Below, in pieces: positions 25,501 through 33,453 of a stretch of 44,506 nucleotides of DNA. A program made the position numbers and the translations under genes. The notes under the pieces are model-generated. The model worked only from the letters and a program-made list of their open reading frames with translations, was not told where the DNA came from and did no database searches. Source of the DNA: JAGOGN01 sp036652735 (GTDB taxonomy: Bacteria > Bacillota > Clostridia > Lachnospirales > Lachnospiraceae); the NCBI GenBank assembly GCA_036652735.1, contig JAVVVI010000016.1, forward strand, positions 1 through 44,506, in the 5' to 3' direction. Position 1 is the stretch's first letter. Every line of letters begins with the position of its first letter.

Positions 25501-26008
25501 AGCAATCATTGGTGGAATGATTGTAGGACGCACCGTGAAATATACAAAAAACAATCAGGCAATGGCATTTTTAACGGTAGAAGATCTGGTAGGAACCGTA
25601 GAAGTCATTGTATTTCCAAGAGATTATGAGAAATATCAGCAGCTCTTTTTAGAAGATGCCAAAGTGTTTATACAAGGAAGAATTACGATAGAGGAAGAGA
25701 AAGACGGAAAGCTGATTTGCGAACGAGCCTTCTCTTTTGATGATACAAAGAAGGAAATCTGGATTCAGTATCCGGATAAAGAGGCCTACCTGCCGGTGGA
25801 ACAGGAGTTGTATGAACTATTAAGTAAGTCAGATGGCAAAGATGAAGTGGTGATTTATTTGTCTAAGGAAAAATCAGTGAAACGGCTTCCAAAAAACAGG
25901 TGTATTGCCTTTGACACGGAGACGAAGGAGAAACTCTATGGTTTTTGCGGACAGGAAAATGTGAAAGTGGTTGAAAAGAGCATTGCAAAGCCTTATCAAA
26001 GAGGGTAG
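22526..26008 (+). CDS. dnaE: DNA polymerase III alpha subunit DnaE
   Basis: Replicative DNA polymerase subunit of the C family, 1160 residues. Order: N-terminal PHP domain (FAHLHVHTEYSLLDGSNKI, AITDHGVMFG), the palm with GPGRGSAAGSIVSY and the catalytic acid motif PDIDVDF (D397 and D399), fingers with helix-hairpin segments (HTSMHAAGVVIS, LYRPGPMDFIPSYI), a helix-hairpin-helix region (GLSAIKSIGRPVVEAII), and a C-terminal OB domain (IIGGMIVGRTVKYTKNNQAM). Firmicutes usually use PolC as well; polC is not in the window. The ATG at 22526 follows GGAGGAG; a longer frame from 22478 would include 16 weak extra residues. pfkA follows 36 nt later, a pairing common in Firmicutes. Confidence 0.96.
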   Translation: MSFAHLHVHTEYSLLDGSNKIKEYVNRVKELGMNAAAITDHGVMFGVIEFYKAATEAGINPIIGCEVYVAPESRLDRELGSGEDRYYHLVLLAENHVGYQNLMKIVSLGFKEGFYYKPRVDKEVLEKFHEGIICLSGCLAGEVQKNLSRGLYEEGKSAALCYQQIFGEHNFFLELQDHGIPEQRQVNQQLLRLSQQTGIELVATNDVHYTYAEDADSHDILLCIQTGKKLSDENRMRYQGGQYYVKSEEEMKELFPYACFAVENTQKIADRCHVEIEFGVTKLPKFAVPEGVTSWEYLNQLCDDGLKKRYPGSTDQVRPRLEYELNIIKEMGYVDYFLIVWDFIHYAMKHDIMVGPGRGSAAGSIVSYVLWITNIDPLRYNLLFERFLNPERVSMPDIDVDFCFERRQEVIDYVVEKYGKDQVVQIVTFGTLAARGVIRDVGRVMDLPYTFVDTIAKNIPTELGITIEKALKMNPELRKLYETDDSVRTLIDMSKRLEGLPRHTSMHAAGVVISQKPVDEYVPLSRASDGSITTQYTMTVLEELGLLKMDFLGLRTLTVLQNAVKFIYKSQNQVIDLEKINFEDKAVLNSIGAGRTEGVFQLESAGMTSFMKELKPENLEDLIAGISLYRPGPMDFIPSYIRGKNNAEAITYDCPQLEPILAPTYGCIVYQEQVMQIVRDLAGYTLGRSDLVRRAMSKKKAAVMEKERQNFVYGNVEEGVPGCVANGINEKIANKIYDDMTDFAKYAFNKSHAAGYAVVAYETAFLKYYYPVEYMAALMSSVIDNSSKVSEYILTCRRMGIAVLPPDINEGEGRFSVSQGKIRYGLSAIKSIGRPVVEAIIAERELRGKFLSLTDFIQRLSSKEVNKRTIENMVKAGAFDTLSVTRKQAMLIYPAIVEKTAQQKKNTLEGQMSLFDFASEELKDQYEIKLPEVGEYDKETYLALEKEVLGVYISGHPLEEYEERWRRNISAVTTDFLLDDELGKSRVTDGQKAIIGGMIVGRTVKYTKNNQAMAFLTVEDLVGTVEVIVFPRDYEKYQQLFLEDAKVFIQGRITIEEEKDGKLICERAFSFDDTKKEIWIQYPDKEAYLPVEQELYELLSKSDGKDEVVIYLSKEKSVKRLPKNRCIAFDTETKEKLYGFCGQENVKVVEKSIAKPYQRG

Positions 26009-26044
26009 AATAAGAACAAAATAGAAGCAGCGGAGGTGCCAGAG

Positions 26045-27019
26045 ATGACAAAGGAAATAAATACAATCGGAGTTCTTACAAGTGGTGGTGATGCCCCGGG
26101 TATGAATGCAGCAATCCGAGCAGTGGTACGCCGGACAATTGCAAAAGGAAGAACCGTAGTTGGAATTAAAAGAGGATATGCAGGTTTGCTTCAGGAAGAA
26201 ATCGAAGAAATGGAACCAAGGAAAGTCTCAGATATTATTCAAAGAGGTGGTACGATTCTCCAGACGGCCCGCTGCCTGGAATTTACAACAGAAGAAGGAC
26301 AGGAAAAAGCAGCAGAAATTTGCAGACAACAGGAAATTGATGGCATTATTGTAATTGGTGGAGATGGTTCCTTTCGAGGAGCACAGAAAATGGCTGCCCA
26401 TGGCATTAATACAATCTGTATTCCTGCAACCATTGATTTGGATATTGCATGTACCGATTATACAATAGGATTTGATACGGCTGTTAATACAGCAATGCAG
26501 GCGATTGATAAAGTAAGAGATACCTCAACTTCTCATGAACGCTGCAGTATTATAGAGGTTATGGGGAGGAATTCCGGTTACATTGCCATGTGGTGTGGAA
26601 TTGCCAATGGTGCGGAAGATATTCTGCTACCTGAAAAATATAACTATGATGAACAGGAACTGGTAAACCATATTGTAGAGAACCGTAGAAAAGGGAAAAA
26701 ACATCATATTATTATTAATGCAGAAGGAATTGGTCATTCTGTCAGCATGGCAAAGCGAATTGAAGCGGCTACCGGAATGGAGACGAGAGCAACCATCTTA
26801 GGTCATATGCAGCGAGGGGGAAGTCCAAGCTGTAAAGACAGGGTGTATGCGTCTACAATGGGGGCTTATGCAGTGGACTTACTTTGTGAAGGAAAAAGTA
26901 ACCGGGTGGTAAGCCATCATAAAGGAAATTTTACAGATTATGATATTGACGAGGCATTAAAGATGGAAAAACATATTTCGGAATATCAGTTTGATATTTA
27001 TCGTTCCTTTGCGATATAG
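26045..27019 (+). CDS. pfkA: 6-phosphofructokinase
   Basis: Phosphorylates fructose 6-phosphate in glycolysis. The 324-residue protein has TSGGDAPGMNAAIRAVVRR at the N-terminus, VIGGDGSFRGA (glycine after GGD, as in ATP-using rather than PPi-using enzymes), the catalytic segment PATIDLDIA at 127-135, IGFDTAVNT, HERCSIIEVMGRNSGY, and LGHMQRGGSPSCKDR. In Escherichia coli the catalytic stretch reads PGTIDND; here the Thr and both Asp are kept, but Gly becomes Ala (128) and Asn becomes Leu (132). The ATG at 26045 is preceded by GGAGGTG (26032-26038); an in-frame GTG at 26036 overlaps it and is rejected. The SpoU gene follows after 8 nt. Confidence 0.93.
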   Translation: MTKEINTIGVLTSGGDAPGMNAAIRAVVRRTIAKGRTVVGIKRGYAGLLQEEIEEMEPRKVSDIIQRGGTILQTARCLEFTTEEGQEKAAEICRQQEIDGIIVIGGDGSFRGAQKMAAHGINTICIPATIDLDIACTDYTIGFDTAVNTAMQAIDKVRDTSTSHERCSIIEVMGRNSGYIAMWCGIANGAEDILLPEKYNYDEQELVNHIVENRRKGKKHHIIINAEGIGHSVSMAKRIEAATGMETRATILGHMQRGGSPSCKDRVYASTMGAYAVDLLCEGKSNRVVSHHKGNFTDYDIDEALKMEKHISEYQFDIYRSFAI

Positions 27020-27027
27020 GAGAGACT

Positions 27028-27816
27028 ATGATTACAAGCACAGACAATAAACAGATGAAGAACTTAATGCTACTGAACCATAAGGCAAAAGCAAGGAAAC
27101 AGCAGGGCGTATTTGTGGCAGAGGGATTGAAAATGTTCCTTGAAGCACCCAGTGAACGAATTGAAGGCGTGTATGTTTCAGATACATTTATCCAGAAAGA
27201 AGAAAATAAAAACTACCTGATGCATCAGAATTATGAAGTGGTATCTGACCGGGTTTTCCTTACTGCCTGTGATACCTTAACGCCCCAGGGAATTCTTACA
27301 GTTGTAAAACAAAAGGAGTATACACTTTCAGATATGTTTTTCGATAATGGATCCGGATGTATTCTGATTTTGGATGAAATACAGGACCCAGGTAATCTGG
27401 GAACGATGATTCGTACAGGAGAGGGCGCTGGAATTACCGGAGTCATAATGAATCAGACAACGGTAGACCCTTATAATCCAAAGACCATTCGGGCAACCAT
27501 GGGCTCTATTTATCGTGTACCACATTTGATTACCGGTAATTTGGAAGATGTTATTGGTCAATTAAAGGAACGTAAAATTACAATATTCGCAGCACATTTA
27601 AATGGAACTTGCAATTACGACGAAGTGGATTTGTCTCATGGAACCGGATTTTTAATTGGAAATGAGGGAAATGGACTTGGGGAAGAGATTGTAGAGCAGG
27701 CAGATGTTTTGATTAAAATACCAATGGAGGGCCGGGTGGAATCCTTAAATGCCGCAATCGCTGCATCCCTCCTGATGTATGAAGCAAAACGACAGAGAAA
27801 GAATAAGGATAGGTAA
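27028..27816 (+). CDS. TrmH/SpoU family RNA 2'-O-methyltransferase
   Basis: A 262-residue SPOUT methyltransferase with an N-terminal RNA-binding domain (about 1-95: NKQMKNLMLLNHKAKARKQQ, GVFVAEGLKMF) and a C-terminal SpoU domain with the three knot motifs: ILDEIQDPGNLGTMIRTGEG, FLIGNEGNGLGEE, and IPMEGRVESLNAAIAASLL. Such proteins methylate ribose in 23S rRNA or tRNA with S-adenosylmethionine; the target nucleotide is not predictable. GGAGAG precedes the ATG. It sits between pfkA (8 nt) and a small unknown gene (3 nt) in one operon. Confidence 0.92.
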   Translation: MITSTDNKQMKNLMLLNHKAKARKQQGVFVAEGLKMFLEAPSERIEGVYVSDTFIQKEENKNYLMHQNYEVVSDRVFLTACDTLTPQGILTVVKQKEYTLSDMFFDNGSGCILILDEIQDPGNLGTMIRTGEGAGITGVIMNQTTVDPYNPKTIRATMGSIYRVPHLITGNLEDVIGQLKERKITIFAAHLNGTCNYDEVDLSHGTGFLIGNEGNGLGEEIVEQADVLIKIPMEGRVESLNAAIAASLLMYEAKRQRKNKDR

Positions 27817-27819
27817 GCG

Positions 27820-28086
27820 ATGTTTCGATTATGGGGAAAGATAATCCACGAGAATCATCTCGTAAAAGATTATTTATATTGTGAAGAGAGTGAAGAGACA
27901 AGAACACATAAGATTTTTAATGGATTGGAAAAAATCTGTTATGAATTTGACCTGGAGAAACCAATTTGGCTGGATTCTAATATCAGTGAGTTTAATCGAG
28001 TTGGAAAAACCAGATTTCGTCAGGATAGTTTTATTGAACCAATAGAATTTGAATATCTGGAAGTTCATATTATTCAGGAAGATTAG
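27820..28086 (+). CDS. Small conserved-looking hypothetical protein
   Basis: An 88-residue soluble protein without signal peptide or membrane segment: acidic overall, with several aromatic residues (FRLWGKII, KPIWLDSNISEFN, FEYLEVHIIQED). I do not recognise a domain. Its packing between the SpoU gene (3 nt) and the small alarmone synthetase gene (16 nt) and its reasonable codon use make it a likely real gene. AGGATAGG lies before the ATG. Function unknown. Confidence 0.7.
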   Translation: MFRLWGKIIHENHLVKDYLYCEESEETRTHKIFNGLEKICYEFDLEKPIWLDSNISEFNRVGKTRFRQDSFIEPIEFEYLEVHIIQED

Positions 28087-28102
28087 GAGGTTCTACGAGT
28101 TA

Positions 28103-28750
28103 ATGGATATGTTAGAGATGATTAAAGATGATGCAGATAGTTGGAAAACCGCCCGGCTGCTTTATAATTCAGCATTAAAAAAAGTGGGGACAAAGTTAGA
28201 GATTCTCAACGATGAATTTCAGCATGTACACAACTATAACCCAATTGAATATATAAAATCCAGAGTGAAATCAAGTGAGAGCATAGAACAAAAATTAAAG
28301 CGAAAAGGATATGCAAATTCCATTGAGAATACAATTAATCATGTGGAAGATGTGGCAGGACTTCGGATTGTCTGTTCTTTTACAACCGATATCTATCGTT
28401 TGGCGGAAATGATTGGAAAGCAGAATGATTTAACGGTTGTATCCATCAAAGATTATATGAAAAATCCAAAAGAAAGCGGTTACAAGAGTTTTCACATGAT
28501 TGTAACCGTTCCGATTTTTTTATCTGACCGCGTGATAGAGACAAAAGTGGAGATTCAGATTCGTACCATAGCCATGGATTTCTGGGCAAGTCTGGAGCAC
28601 AAAATCTACTATAAATTCGAAGGAAATGCACCGGAATATATTAGCCGTGAGCTTCGGGAATGTGCTGGAATTGTGTCCATGATGGATGATAAAATGCTAT
28701 CCCTGAATGAAGCAATTGTAGAGGCTAAAATGCAGCAAAATCAGGAGTAA
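28103..28750 (+). CDS. Small alarmone synthetase (RelQ/YjbM-like GTP pyrophosphokinase)
   Basis: A 215-residue protein with only the RelA/SpoT synthetase domain; it makes (p)ppGpp from ATP and GTP or GDP and has no hydrolase, TGS or ACT domain. Recognisable pieces: KSRVKSSESIEQKLKRKGY, VEDVAGLRIVCSFTTDIY, IKDYMKNPKESGYKSFHMIV, and VEIQIRTIAMDFWASLEHKI. The length matches the small synthetase class. The ATG at 28103 is the best of several, though AGGAGG (28085-28090) is 12 nt away, rather far. It ends the dnaE-pfkA-SpoU operon. The convergent membrane gene ends 3 nt after its stop. A full-length Rel is encoded 5.6 kb downstream and can supply the hydrolase. Confidence 0.93.
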   Translation: MDMLEMIKDDADSWKTARLLYNSALKKVGTKLEILNDEFQHVHNYNPIEYIKSRVKSSESIEQKLKRKGYANSIENTINHVEDVAGLRIVCSFTTDIYRLAEMIGKQNDLTVVSIKDYMKNPKESGYKSFHMIVTVPIFLSDRVIETKVEIQIRTIAMDFWASLEHKIYYKFEGNAPEYISRELRECAGIVSMMDDKMLSLNEAIVEAKMQQNQE

Positions 28751-28753
28751 TAA

Positions 28754-29419
28754 TTAGAAATACGTATTCCAGTCCGTTCGTTTTCCTTTTACCAGATCCG
28801 GTATATAAAGAACAAGTGCCATGATTCCGCTAAGACCAAGGGCTGTTATTACATCAAAGACAGAATGCTGCTTCAGGAACATGGTAGACATAATAATCAG
28901 TACCATAATTATTCTGGAAGCATTGACCAGAATGTGACGATTCTTCAACTCGTCACAGTGGGTAATTGCAAGATGTATTCCAATTGTGTTGTATACATGA
29001 ATGCTAGGGAAGAGATTGGTATTTGTATCGCTGGCATATAGTAGCTTTACAGCATCCACAAAAATATTATCCCGTTCAAAAGTTACAGGACGTAAATAAG
29101 CGCCGTTGGGATAAAGTGTGGATATAATAAGAAAGATGGTCATGCCTGTAAATAAAAAAATACACAACTTATAAAACCCCTGCACATTATGCAGGAAAAA
29201 GTAAATGACACCAATACTGATATAAAAAAACCAGAATAAGTATGGCACAATAAAATATTCAATAAAGGGAATGTAATCATCTAATACCATATGCACTACA
29301 TGAAAATCAGTGGTTACGGTTTTCTCAAGGTAAGCAAACCATGGCATATACAAAAGTATATAAAGAAAGAGCAGACCATGTTTATATTTTTGAAAAAAAG
29401 ACTTTAAATTATCTCTCAT
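28754..29419 (-). CDS. PAP2 superfamily membrane phosphatase/transferase (PAP2_3-like)
   Basis: A 221-residue membrane protein with about six hydrophobic segments. The PAP2 active-site pattern is visible as LFPSIHVYNTIGIHLAI (a Ser-x-His motif) and LKQHSVFDVITALGL (His-x-x-x-Asp), which fits the PAP2_3 branch that includes inositol-phosphorylceramide synthase-like and phosphatidate phosphatase-like proteins. The probable role is in lipid or polyprenyl phosphate metabolism; the substrate is unknown. AGGTGAAG lies upstream of its ATG on the minus strand. Promoter at 29468-29496. Confidence 0.85.
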   Translation of the reverse strand: MRDNLKSFFQKYKHGLLFLYILLYMPWFAYLEKTVTTDFHVVHMVLDDYIPFIEYFIVPYLFWFFYISIGVIYFFLHNVQGFYKLCIFLFTGMTIFLIISTLYPNGAYLRPVTFERDNIFVDAVKLLYASDTNTNLFPSIHVYNTIGIHLAITHCDELKNRHILVNASRIIMVLIIMSTMFLKQHSVFDVITALGLSGIMALVLYIPDLVKGKRTDWNTYF

Positions 29420-29467
29420 ATCTTCACCTGAATCCTTTAAATATCTTGGATTAATATATTACAATTA

Positions 29468-29496
29468 ATTATAGCATAGCTTTGATTACGGGACAA
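29468..29496 (-). promoter_or_regulatory. Promoter for the PAP2 gene (minus strand)
   Basis: On the minus strand TTGTCC (29496-29491), 17-nt spacer, TATAAT (29473-29468), about 49 nt upstream of the ATG. Confidence 0.55.
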
Positions 29497-29557
29497 TGCC
29501 GATTTTAAAAAAACCATATATTGGCATGGATTTTTTAAACTATTTTCTTTCTTTTGG

Positions 29558-29585
29558 TTGACAAAGAGACGGAGCACTTTATAAT
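29558..29585 (+). promoter_or_regulatory. Promoter for the L,D-transpeptidase operon
   Basis: TTGACA (29558-29563), 16-nt spacer, TATAAT (29580-29585). Both boxes are perfect consensus. Confidence 0.8.
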
Positions 29586-29628
29586 GGTATTGTAGGCGAA
29601 CATGTTACTTACAGAAAGGTTGTCGGAA

Positions 29629-31035
29629 ATGAGAACGACGGGAAAGAAAGTTTTATTGACATTGGGTATTAGTTTAACCGCAGTGATTGGAATCTATTGC
29701 GGCATTTCAGTATTTTTTTTCAGTCATTTTTTTCCAGATACAGTTTTAAATGGAGTAAATGCGTCCTTTAAAACTGCCAAGGGAATTGAAGAAAGTATAC
29801 AGGATGAGATTGGACATTATACATTAGAATTAGTGGAACGGGGAGATAAAAAAGAGGTCATTCACAGCAACGAGATTACGCTGGTTCCCTTGTTTGGAAC
29901 AGAGATACAAGAAAAAATCAATCAGCAGAATGGATTTGCATGGTTTTTTCATCTTTTTCATAAAGATGTGTATGAACTGGAAACCGTATTATCTTACAAT
30001 AAGTCTCAATTAAAAACAGCAATCAAACAGTTAAAATGCATGGATGCCAGCAGGGTTATTGAACCTGAGAATGCCAGCATTTCGGACTATAAGAACGGAT
30101 ATGAGATTATACCTGAAGTACTGGGAACCAAAGTTAAGGAGGCAGTTTTAGTTCAGGTCCTGGATGATGCAATTATGAATTTAAAGGACAGGGTTTCTTT
30201 AGAAAAAGAGAATTGTTATGTGGCGCCTAAGTACACCAGTGAGACCAAACGCATTCAGAATGCGGTGAAAAAAATGAATGAATACACCGGGGCAGAGATT
30301 ACCTATGATTTTGGCAATAATCAGGAAGTGGCAGATGGAGCGGTTATCAGCGGATTTTTGGATGTGGACAGTAAGTTCAAGGTCCATTTAAACAGAGAAC
30401 GAATGTTGACCTATGTACAGAGTCTGTCATCCAAATACAACACAATTTTCAGGGATAAAACCTTTCGAACCAGTTATGATAAGACAATTACCATAACAAA
30501 TGGTGATTATGGATGGTGGATGAATCAGGGGGCAGAACTGGAAGCTTTGGAAGCGAATATTAAAAAAGGTGAAAAAGTAACCAGGGAAGCAGAATACCTA
30601 CAAACAGCCGCAAGCCATGATGGTAATGATTATGGAACTACATACGTAGAAATCAATATCACCGCACAACATTTGTTCTTTTACAAAAAAGGCAGGCTGA
30701 TATTAGAATCCGACTTTGTGTCGGGGAATCCAAGTCTTAATAATGGAACCCCTTCCGGAGCATACAGTATTACCTATAAGGAACAGGAAGCAACGCTCCG
30801 GGGAGAAAATTATGAGACACCGGTGCAGTATTGGATGCCATTTAATGGCAATATTGGAATGCATGATGCCAGCTGGCGCACTGAATTTGGTGGGGATTTA
30901 TATCAGTCAGCAGGTTCTCATGGCTGCATTAATCTTCCGCCGCCAATTGCAAAAAAGTTATTCTCTGTGATCTCTAAGGGAGATCCTGTGATTGTATATC
31001 AGCAAAAAGGGACAGAAAGTAAACCAAAAAAATAA
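29629..31035 (+). CDS. L,D-transpeptidase with peptidoglycan-binding-like domain (YkuD)
   Basis: A 468-residue membrane-anchored cell-wall enzyme. One hydrophobic segment near the N-terminus (VLLTLGISLTAVIGIYCGIS) anchors it; residues about 40-300 resemble the PG_binding_4 repeats common in clostridial L,D-transpeptidases; the C-terminal YkuD domain ends in SHGCINLPPPIAKKLF, with the catalytic cysteine at about 433. It should form 3-3 cross-links or attach proteins to peptidoglycan. The chosen ATG at 29629 has AAAGG 11 nt upstream; the in-frame ATG at 29602 would lie only about 10 nt from the expected transcription start and lacks a ribosome site. It heads an operon with an aminotransferase (24 nt) and a small membrane protein. 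Confidence 0.9.
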   Translation: MRTTGKKVLLTLGISLTAVIGIYCGISVFFFSHFFPDTVLNGVNASFKTAKGIEESIQDEIGHYTLELVERGDKKEVIHSNEITLVPLFGTEIQEKINQQNGFAWFFHLFHKDVYELETVLSYNKSQLKTAIKQLKCMDASRVIEPENASISDYKNGYEIIPEVLGTKVKEAVLVQVLDDAIMNLKDRVSLEKENCYVAPKYTSETKRIQNAVKKMNEYTGAEITYDFGNNQEVADGAVISGFLDVDSKFKVHLNRERMLTYVQSLSSKYNTIFRDKTFRTSYDKTITITNGDYGWWMNQGAELEALEANIKKGEKVTREAEYLQTAASHDGNDYGTTYVEINITAQHLFFYKKGRLILESDFVSGNPSLNNGTPSGAYSITYKEQEATLRGENYETPVQYWMPFNGNIGMHDASWRTEFGGDLYQSAGSHGCINLPPPIAKKLFSVISKGDPVIVYQQKGTESKPKK

Positions 31036-31059
31036 AAAGTAGAGAAAGCAGGCGCAATT

Positions 31060-32250
31060 ATGTTATCAAAACAAATTACAAAAGATTTATCCAACAGTTC
31101 AGCAATTCGTAAAGCATTTGCAGATGGCCAGGAACTTGCAAAGGTGATTGGAGAGGAAAATGTATTCGACTTCAGCCTTGGTAATCCGGCAACACCGGCA
31201 CCGGCAAAATTCAATGAGGCTGTAAAGAATATTGTAGATCATGAAGATTCAATTCAGGTTCATGGATACATGGATAACAGCGGATATCCCGATGTTCGTC
31301 AGGCAGTTGCAGAGAATTTAAACGAACGATTTAAGACACAGTTCGATTTTAGCAATATTACTATGTCAGTGGGGGCAGGAGGAGCCTTAAATACGGTGTT
31401 GAAAGTACTACTGGATCCGGGAGATGAAGTGATTGTATTTGCTCCTTTTTTCAGTGAATATACCCACTATATTGGGAATTTTTATGGAACAAAGGTAGAG
31501 GTAGCGGCAGACACCACGTCTTTCCAGCCAAATTTAGAGGACTTTGAGAAGAAAATAACTGAAAAGACCAAGGCAGTTATTGTGAATACACCAAACAATC
31601 CATCCGGTGTTGTATACTCAGAAGAAAAGATTCAGAAACTTGCTGAGATTCTTTCAAAAAAACAGAAGGAATTCAACAAAGAAATTTATTTGATTTCCGA
31701 TGAGCCATATCGAGAATTATTATATGATGGAGCAGTGCATCATTTTTTAACAAATTATTATGAGAATACATTTGTCTGCTATTCATTCAGCAAATCACTG
31801 TCTTTACCGGGAGAGCGAATCGGTTATGTTGCAATATCCAATGAAATGGCAGATGCAGCAATGGTAAAACGCGCATTGCAGACATCTACAAGAATTCTGG
31901 GATTTATTAATGCACCTTCATTGATTCAGAAGGCAGTGAAAGAATGTTTGAATGAAAAAACAGATATTGAATATTATGATAAAAATAGAAGAACCTTATA
32001 TGAAGGATTGATTCGATTAGGATTTGAATGTGCAAAACCGGAAGGAGCTTTTTATATCTTCTTAAAATCACCGGAGGCAGATGAAATTGCGTTCTGTGAA
32101 AAGGCGAAAAAATATAATATCATGATTGTGAATGGAACTTCATTTTCCTGTCCGGGGTATGTGCGCTTAACTTATTGCGTATCACTGGATAAGATCCAGC
32201 GTTCTCTGCCACAATTTGAAAAACTGGCAAAGGATTACGGACTTTGCTAA
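31060..32250 (+). CDS. PLP-dependent aminotransferase, aspartate aminotransferase-like (class I/II)
   Basis: A 396-residue fold-type I aminotransferase. Typical elements: DFSLGNPATPAPAKF, IQVHGYMDNSGYPDVRQAVA, the glycine-rich SVGAGGALNTVLKVL, VNTPNNPSGVVYS (Asn binding PLP O3'), LISDEPYRELLYDG (Asp binding the PLP ring nitrogen), and the Schiff-base lysine in SFSKSLSLPGERIGY. It probably acts on aspartate or a similar amino acid; the substrate is not certain. It is unlike the aminotransferase at 13836-15119, which belongs to another branch. It follows the transpeptidase gene by 24 nt. Confidence 0.88.
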   Translation: MLSKQITKDLSNSSAIRKAFADGQELAKVIGEENVFDFSLGNPATPAPAKFNEAVKNIVDHEDSIQVHGYMDNSGYPDVRQAVAENLNERFKTQFDFSNITMSVGAGGALNTVLKVLLDPGDEVIVFAPFFSEYTHYIGNFYGTKVEVAADTTSFQPNLEDFEKKITEKTKAVIVNTPNNPSGVVYSEEKIQKLAEILSKKQKEFNKEIYLISDEPYRELLYDGAVHHFLTNYYENTFVCYSFSKSLSLPGERIGYVAISNEMADAAMVKRALQTSTRILGFINAPSLIQKAVKECLNEKTDIEYYDKNRRTLYEGLIRLGFECAKPEGAFYIFLKSPEADEIAFCEKAKKYNIMIVNGTSFSCPGYVRLTYCVSLDKIQRSLPQFEKLAKDYGLC

Positions 32251-32272
32251 TGAGTAAGAAAAGGAGTCTGGA

Positions 32273-32773
32273 TTGGAGAGTATAGTTACATGGTTTACGG
32301 TGCATCTTGCACCTTATTTATCAGAGGAAATGGCAGTTTTTATCATTTCCCTTCTGCCTATTTTAGAGTTAAGAGGAGGTCTTTTGGCAGCATCCCTGCT
32401 AAAGGTGCCTCTAATGGCAGCAGTACCAATTTGCATAATAGGCAATATCCTGCCAATTCCCTTTATTCTTTTGTTCATTAAAAAGATATTTCAGTGGATG
32501 AAGAGATTTTCTTTGTTTCGTCCAATGGTGGAATGGCTGGAAGCAAAGGCTATGGGAAAAAGTGATAAAATTGCCCGATGGGAATTTTGGGGACTGGTAT
32601 TATTTGTGGGAATTCCACTGCCGGGAACAGGAGCCTGGACCGGTTCACTAATAGCGGCATTACTGGGAATCGAATTTAAAAAGTCAATTTTGGCGGAGCT
32701 ATTGGGAATCTGTATTGCAGCAGTTATCATGGTATTTTTGTCTTATGGTGTGCTGGCCAATATTGTAAATTAA
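32273..32773 (+). CDS. Small multi-drug export family membrane protein (PF06695-like)
   Basis: A 166-residue protein with four or five hydrophobic segments. Signature pieces are ISLLPILELRGGLLAAS near the N-terminus and FVGIPLPGTGAWTGSLIAAL in the middle, both with the charged/proline pattern of the Sm_multidrug_ex family. The family name comes from early annotation; true function is unclear. The start is a TTG (32273) with AAGGAG (32261-32266) six bases upstream; no ATG fits. It ends the operon before a strong terminator. Confidence 0.83.
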   Translation: MESIVTWFTVHLAPYLSEEMAVFIISLLPILELRGGLLAASLLKVPLMAAVPICIIGNILPIPFILLFIKKIFQWMKRFSLFRPMVEWLEAKAMGKSDKIARWEFWGLVLFVGIPLPGTGAWTGSLIAALLGIEFKKSILAELLGICIAAVIMVFLSYGVLANIVN

Positions 32774-32791
32774 TCGATAAAAGAACAAATA

Positions 32792-32830
32792 AAAAGAGGA
32801 AAAAAGGGATGTCCCCTTTTTTCCTCTTTT
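32792..32830. terminator. Bidirectional terminator between convergent genes
   Basis: A perfect 17-bp stem, 32792-32808 with 32814-32830, loop of 5. It is A-rich on the left arm and T-rich on the right, so it can end transcripts from both the export-protein operon (+) and the cyclophilin gene (-). Confidence 0.88.
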
Positions 32831-32847
32831 GAAGATTAGACAACAGT

Positions 32848-33363
32848 TTATTTTTCAGGTTCCGGATAATCCACACCAAAGGTATCAACGGTGATGGTCT
32901 CAATGATTTGTGGTGTTACCGGTTTATCGGAAAAGTTACGTTTGGTGTTGGCAATTGCATCCACAACATCCTGACCTTCTATTAGCTTTCCAAAACCAGC
33001 ATAGCTCCCATCAAGATGAGGAGATTCTTCATGCATAATGAAAAACTGGGAACCGGCAGAATTGAAATCTGCAGAACGGGCCATGGAAAGAACACCGGCG
33101 GTGTGTTTTAGCGGATTCTTCACATTATTAACAGCAAACTCTCCCTTAATGGTGTAGCCAGGGCCTCCCATTCCGGTTCCGTCTGGGCAGCCACCCTGAA
33201 TCATGAATCCTGGAATGACACGGTGGAAAATCAGACCATCATAGAACTTTTTTTCTACCAGACTGATAAAATTATTTACAGTGATAGGAGCAATCTCGGG
33301 ATATAATTCGGCCTTCATAATTTCTCCGGTTTTCATTGTGATTGTTATAATTGGATTCTGCAT
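32848..33363 (-). CDS. Peptidyl-prolyl cis-trans isomerase, cyclophilin type
   Basis: A 171-residue cytoplasmic cyclophilin that speeds proline isomerisation in protein folding. Active-site landmarks: FHRVIPGFMIQGG (the catalytic Arg and Phe), GTGMGGPGYTIKGE, LSMARSADFNSAGSQFFI, and LDGSYAGFGKLIEG. No signal peptide. The start on the minus strand follows an AGAAGG site. It is monocistronic with its own promoter at 33400-33428. Confidence 0.95.
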   Translation of the reverse strand: MQNPIITITMKTGEIMKAELYPEIAPITVNNFISLVEKKFYDGLIFHRVIPGFMIQGGCPDGTGMGGPGYTIKGEFAVNNVKNPLKHTAGVLSMARSADFNSAGSQFFIMHEESPHLDGSYAGFGKLIEGQDVVDAIANTKRNFSDKPVTPQIIETITVDTFGVDYPEPEK

Positions 33364-33399
33364 AATAAAATACCTTCTTTCATTTCTTCTATTTCTTAT

Positions 33400-33428
33400 A
33401 TTCTATCGAAATTAGGTGAAGATGTAAA
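33400..33428 (-). promoter_or_regulatory. Promoter for the cyclophilin gene (minus strand)
   Basis: On the minus strand TTTACA (33428-33423), 17-nt spacer, TAGAAT (33405-33400), 37 nt upstream of the ATG. Confidence 0.6.
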
Positions 33429-33453
33429 GGGGAATTAGGGGGATTGGTAAAAA

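Noticed and set aside
29496..29536. ATGCC/GGCAT hairpin followed by six T upstream of the transpeptidase promoter
   Set aside because: Five-base stem with a 22-nt loop in a divergent promoter region; no gene to terminate.
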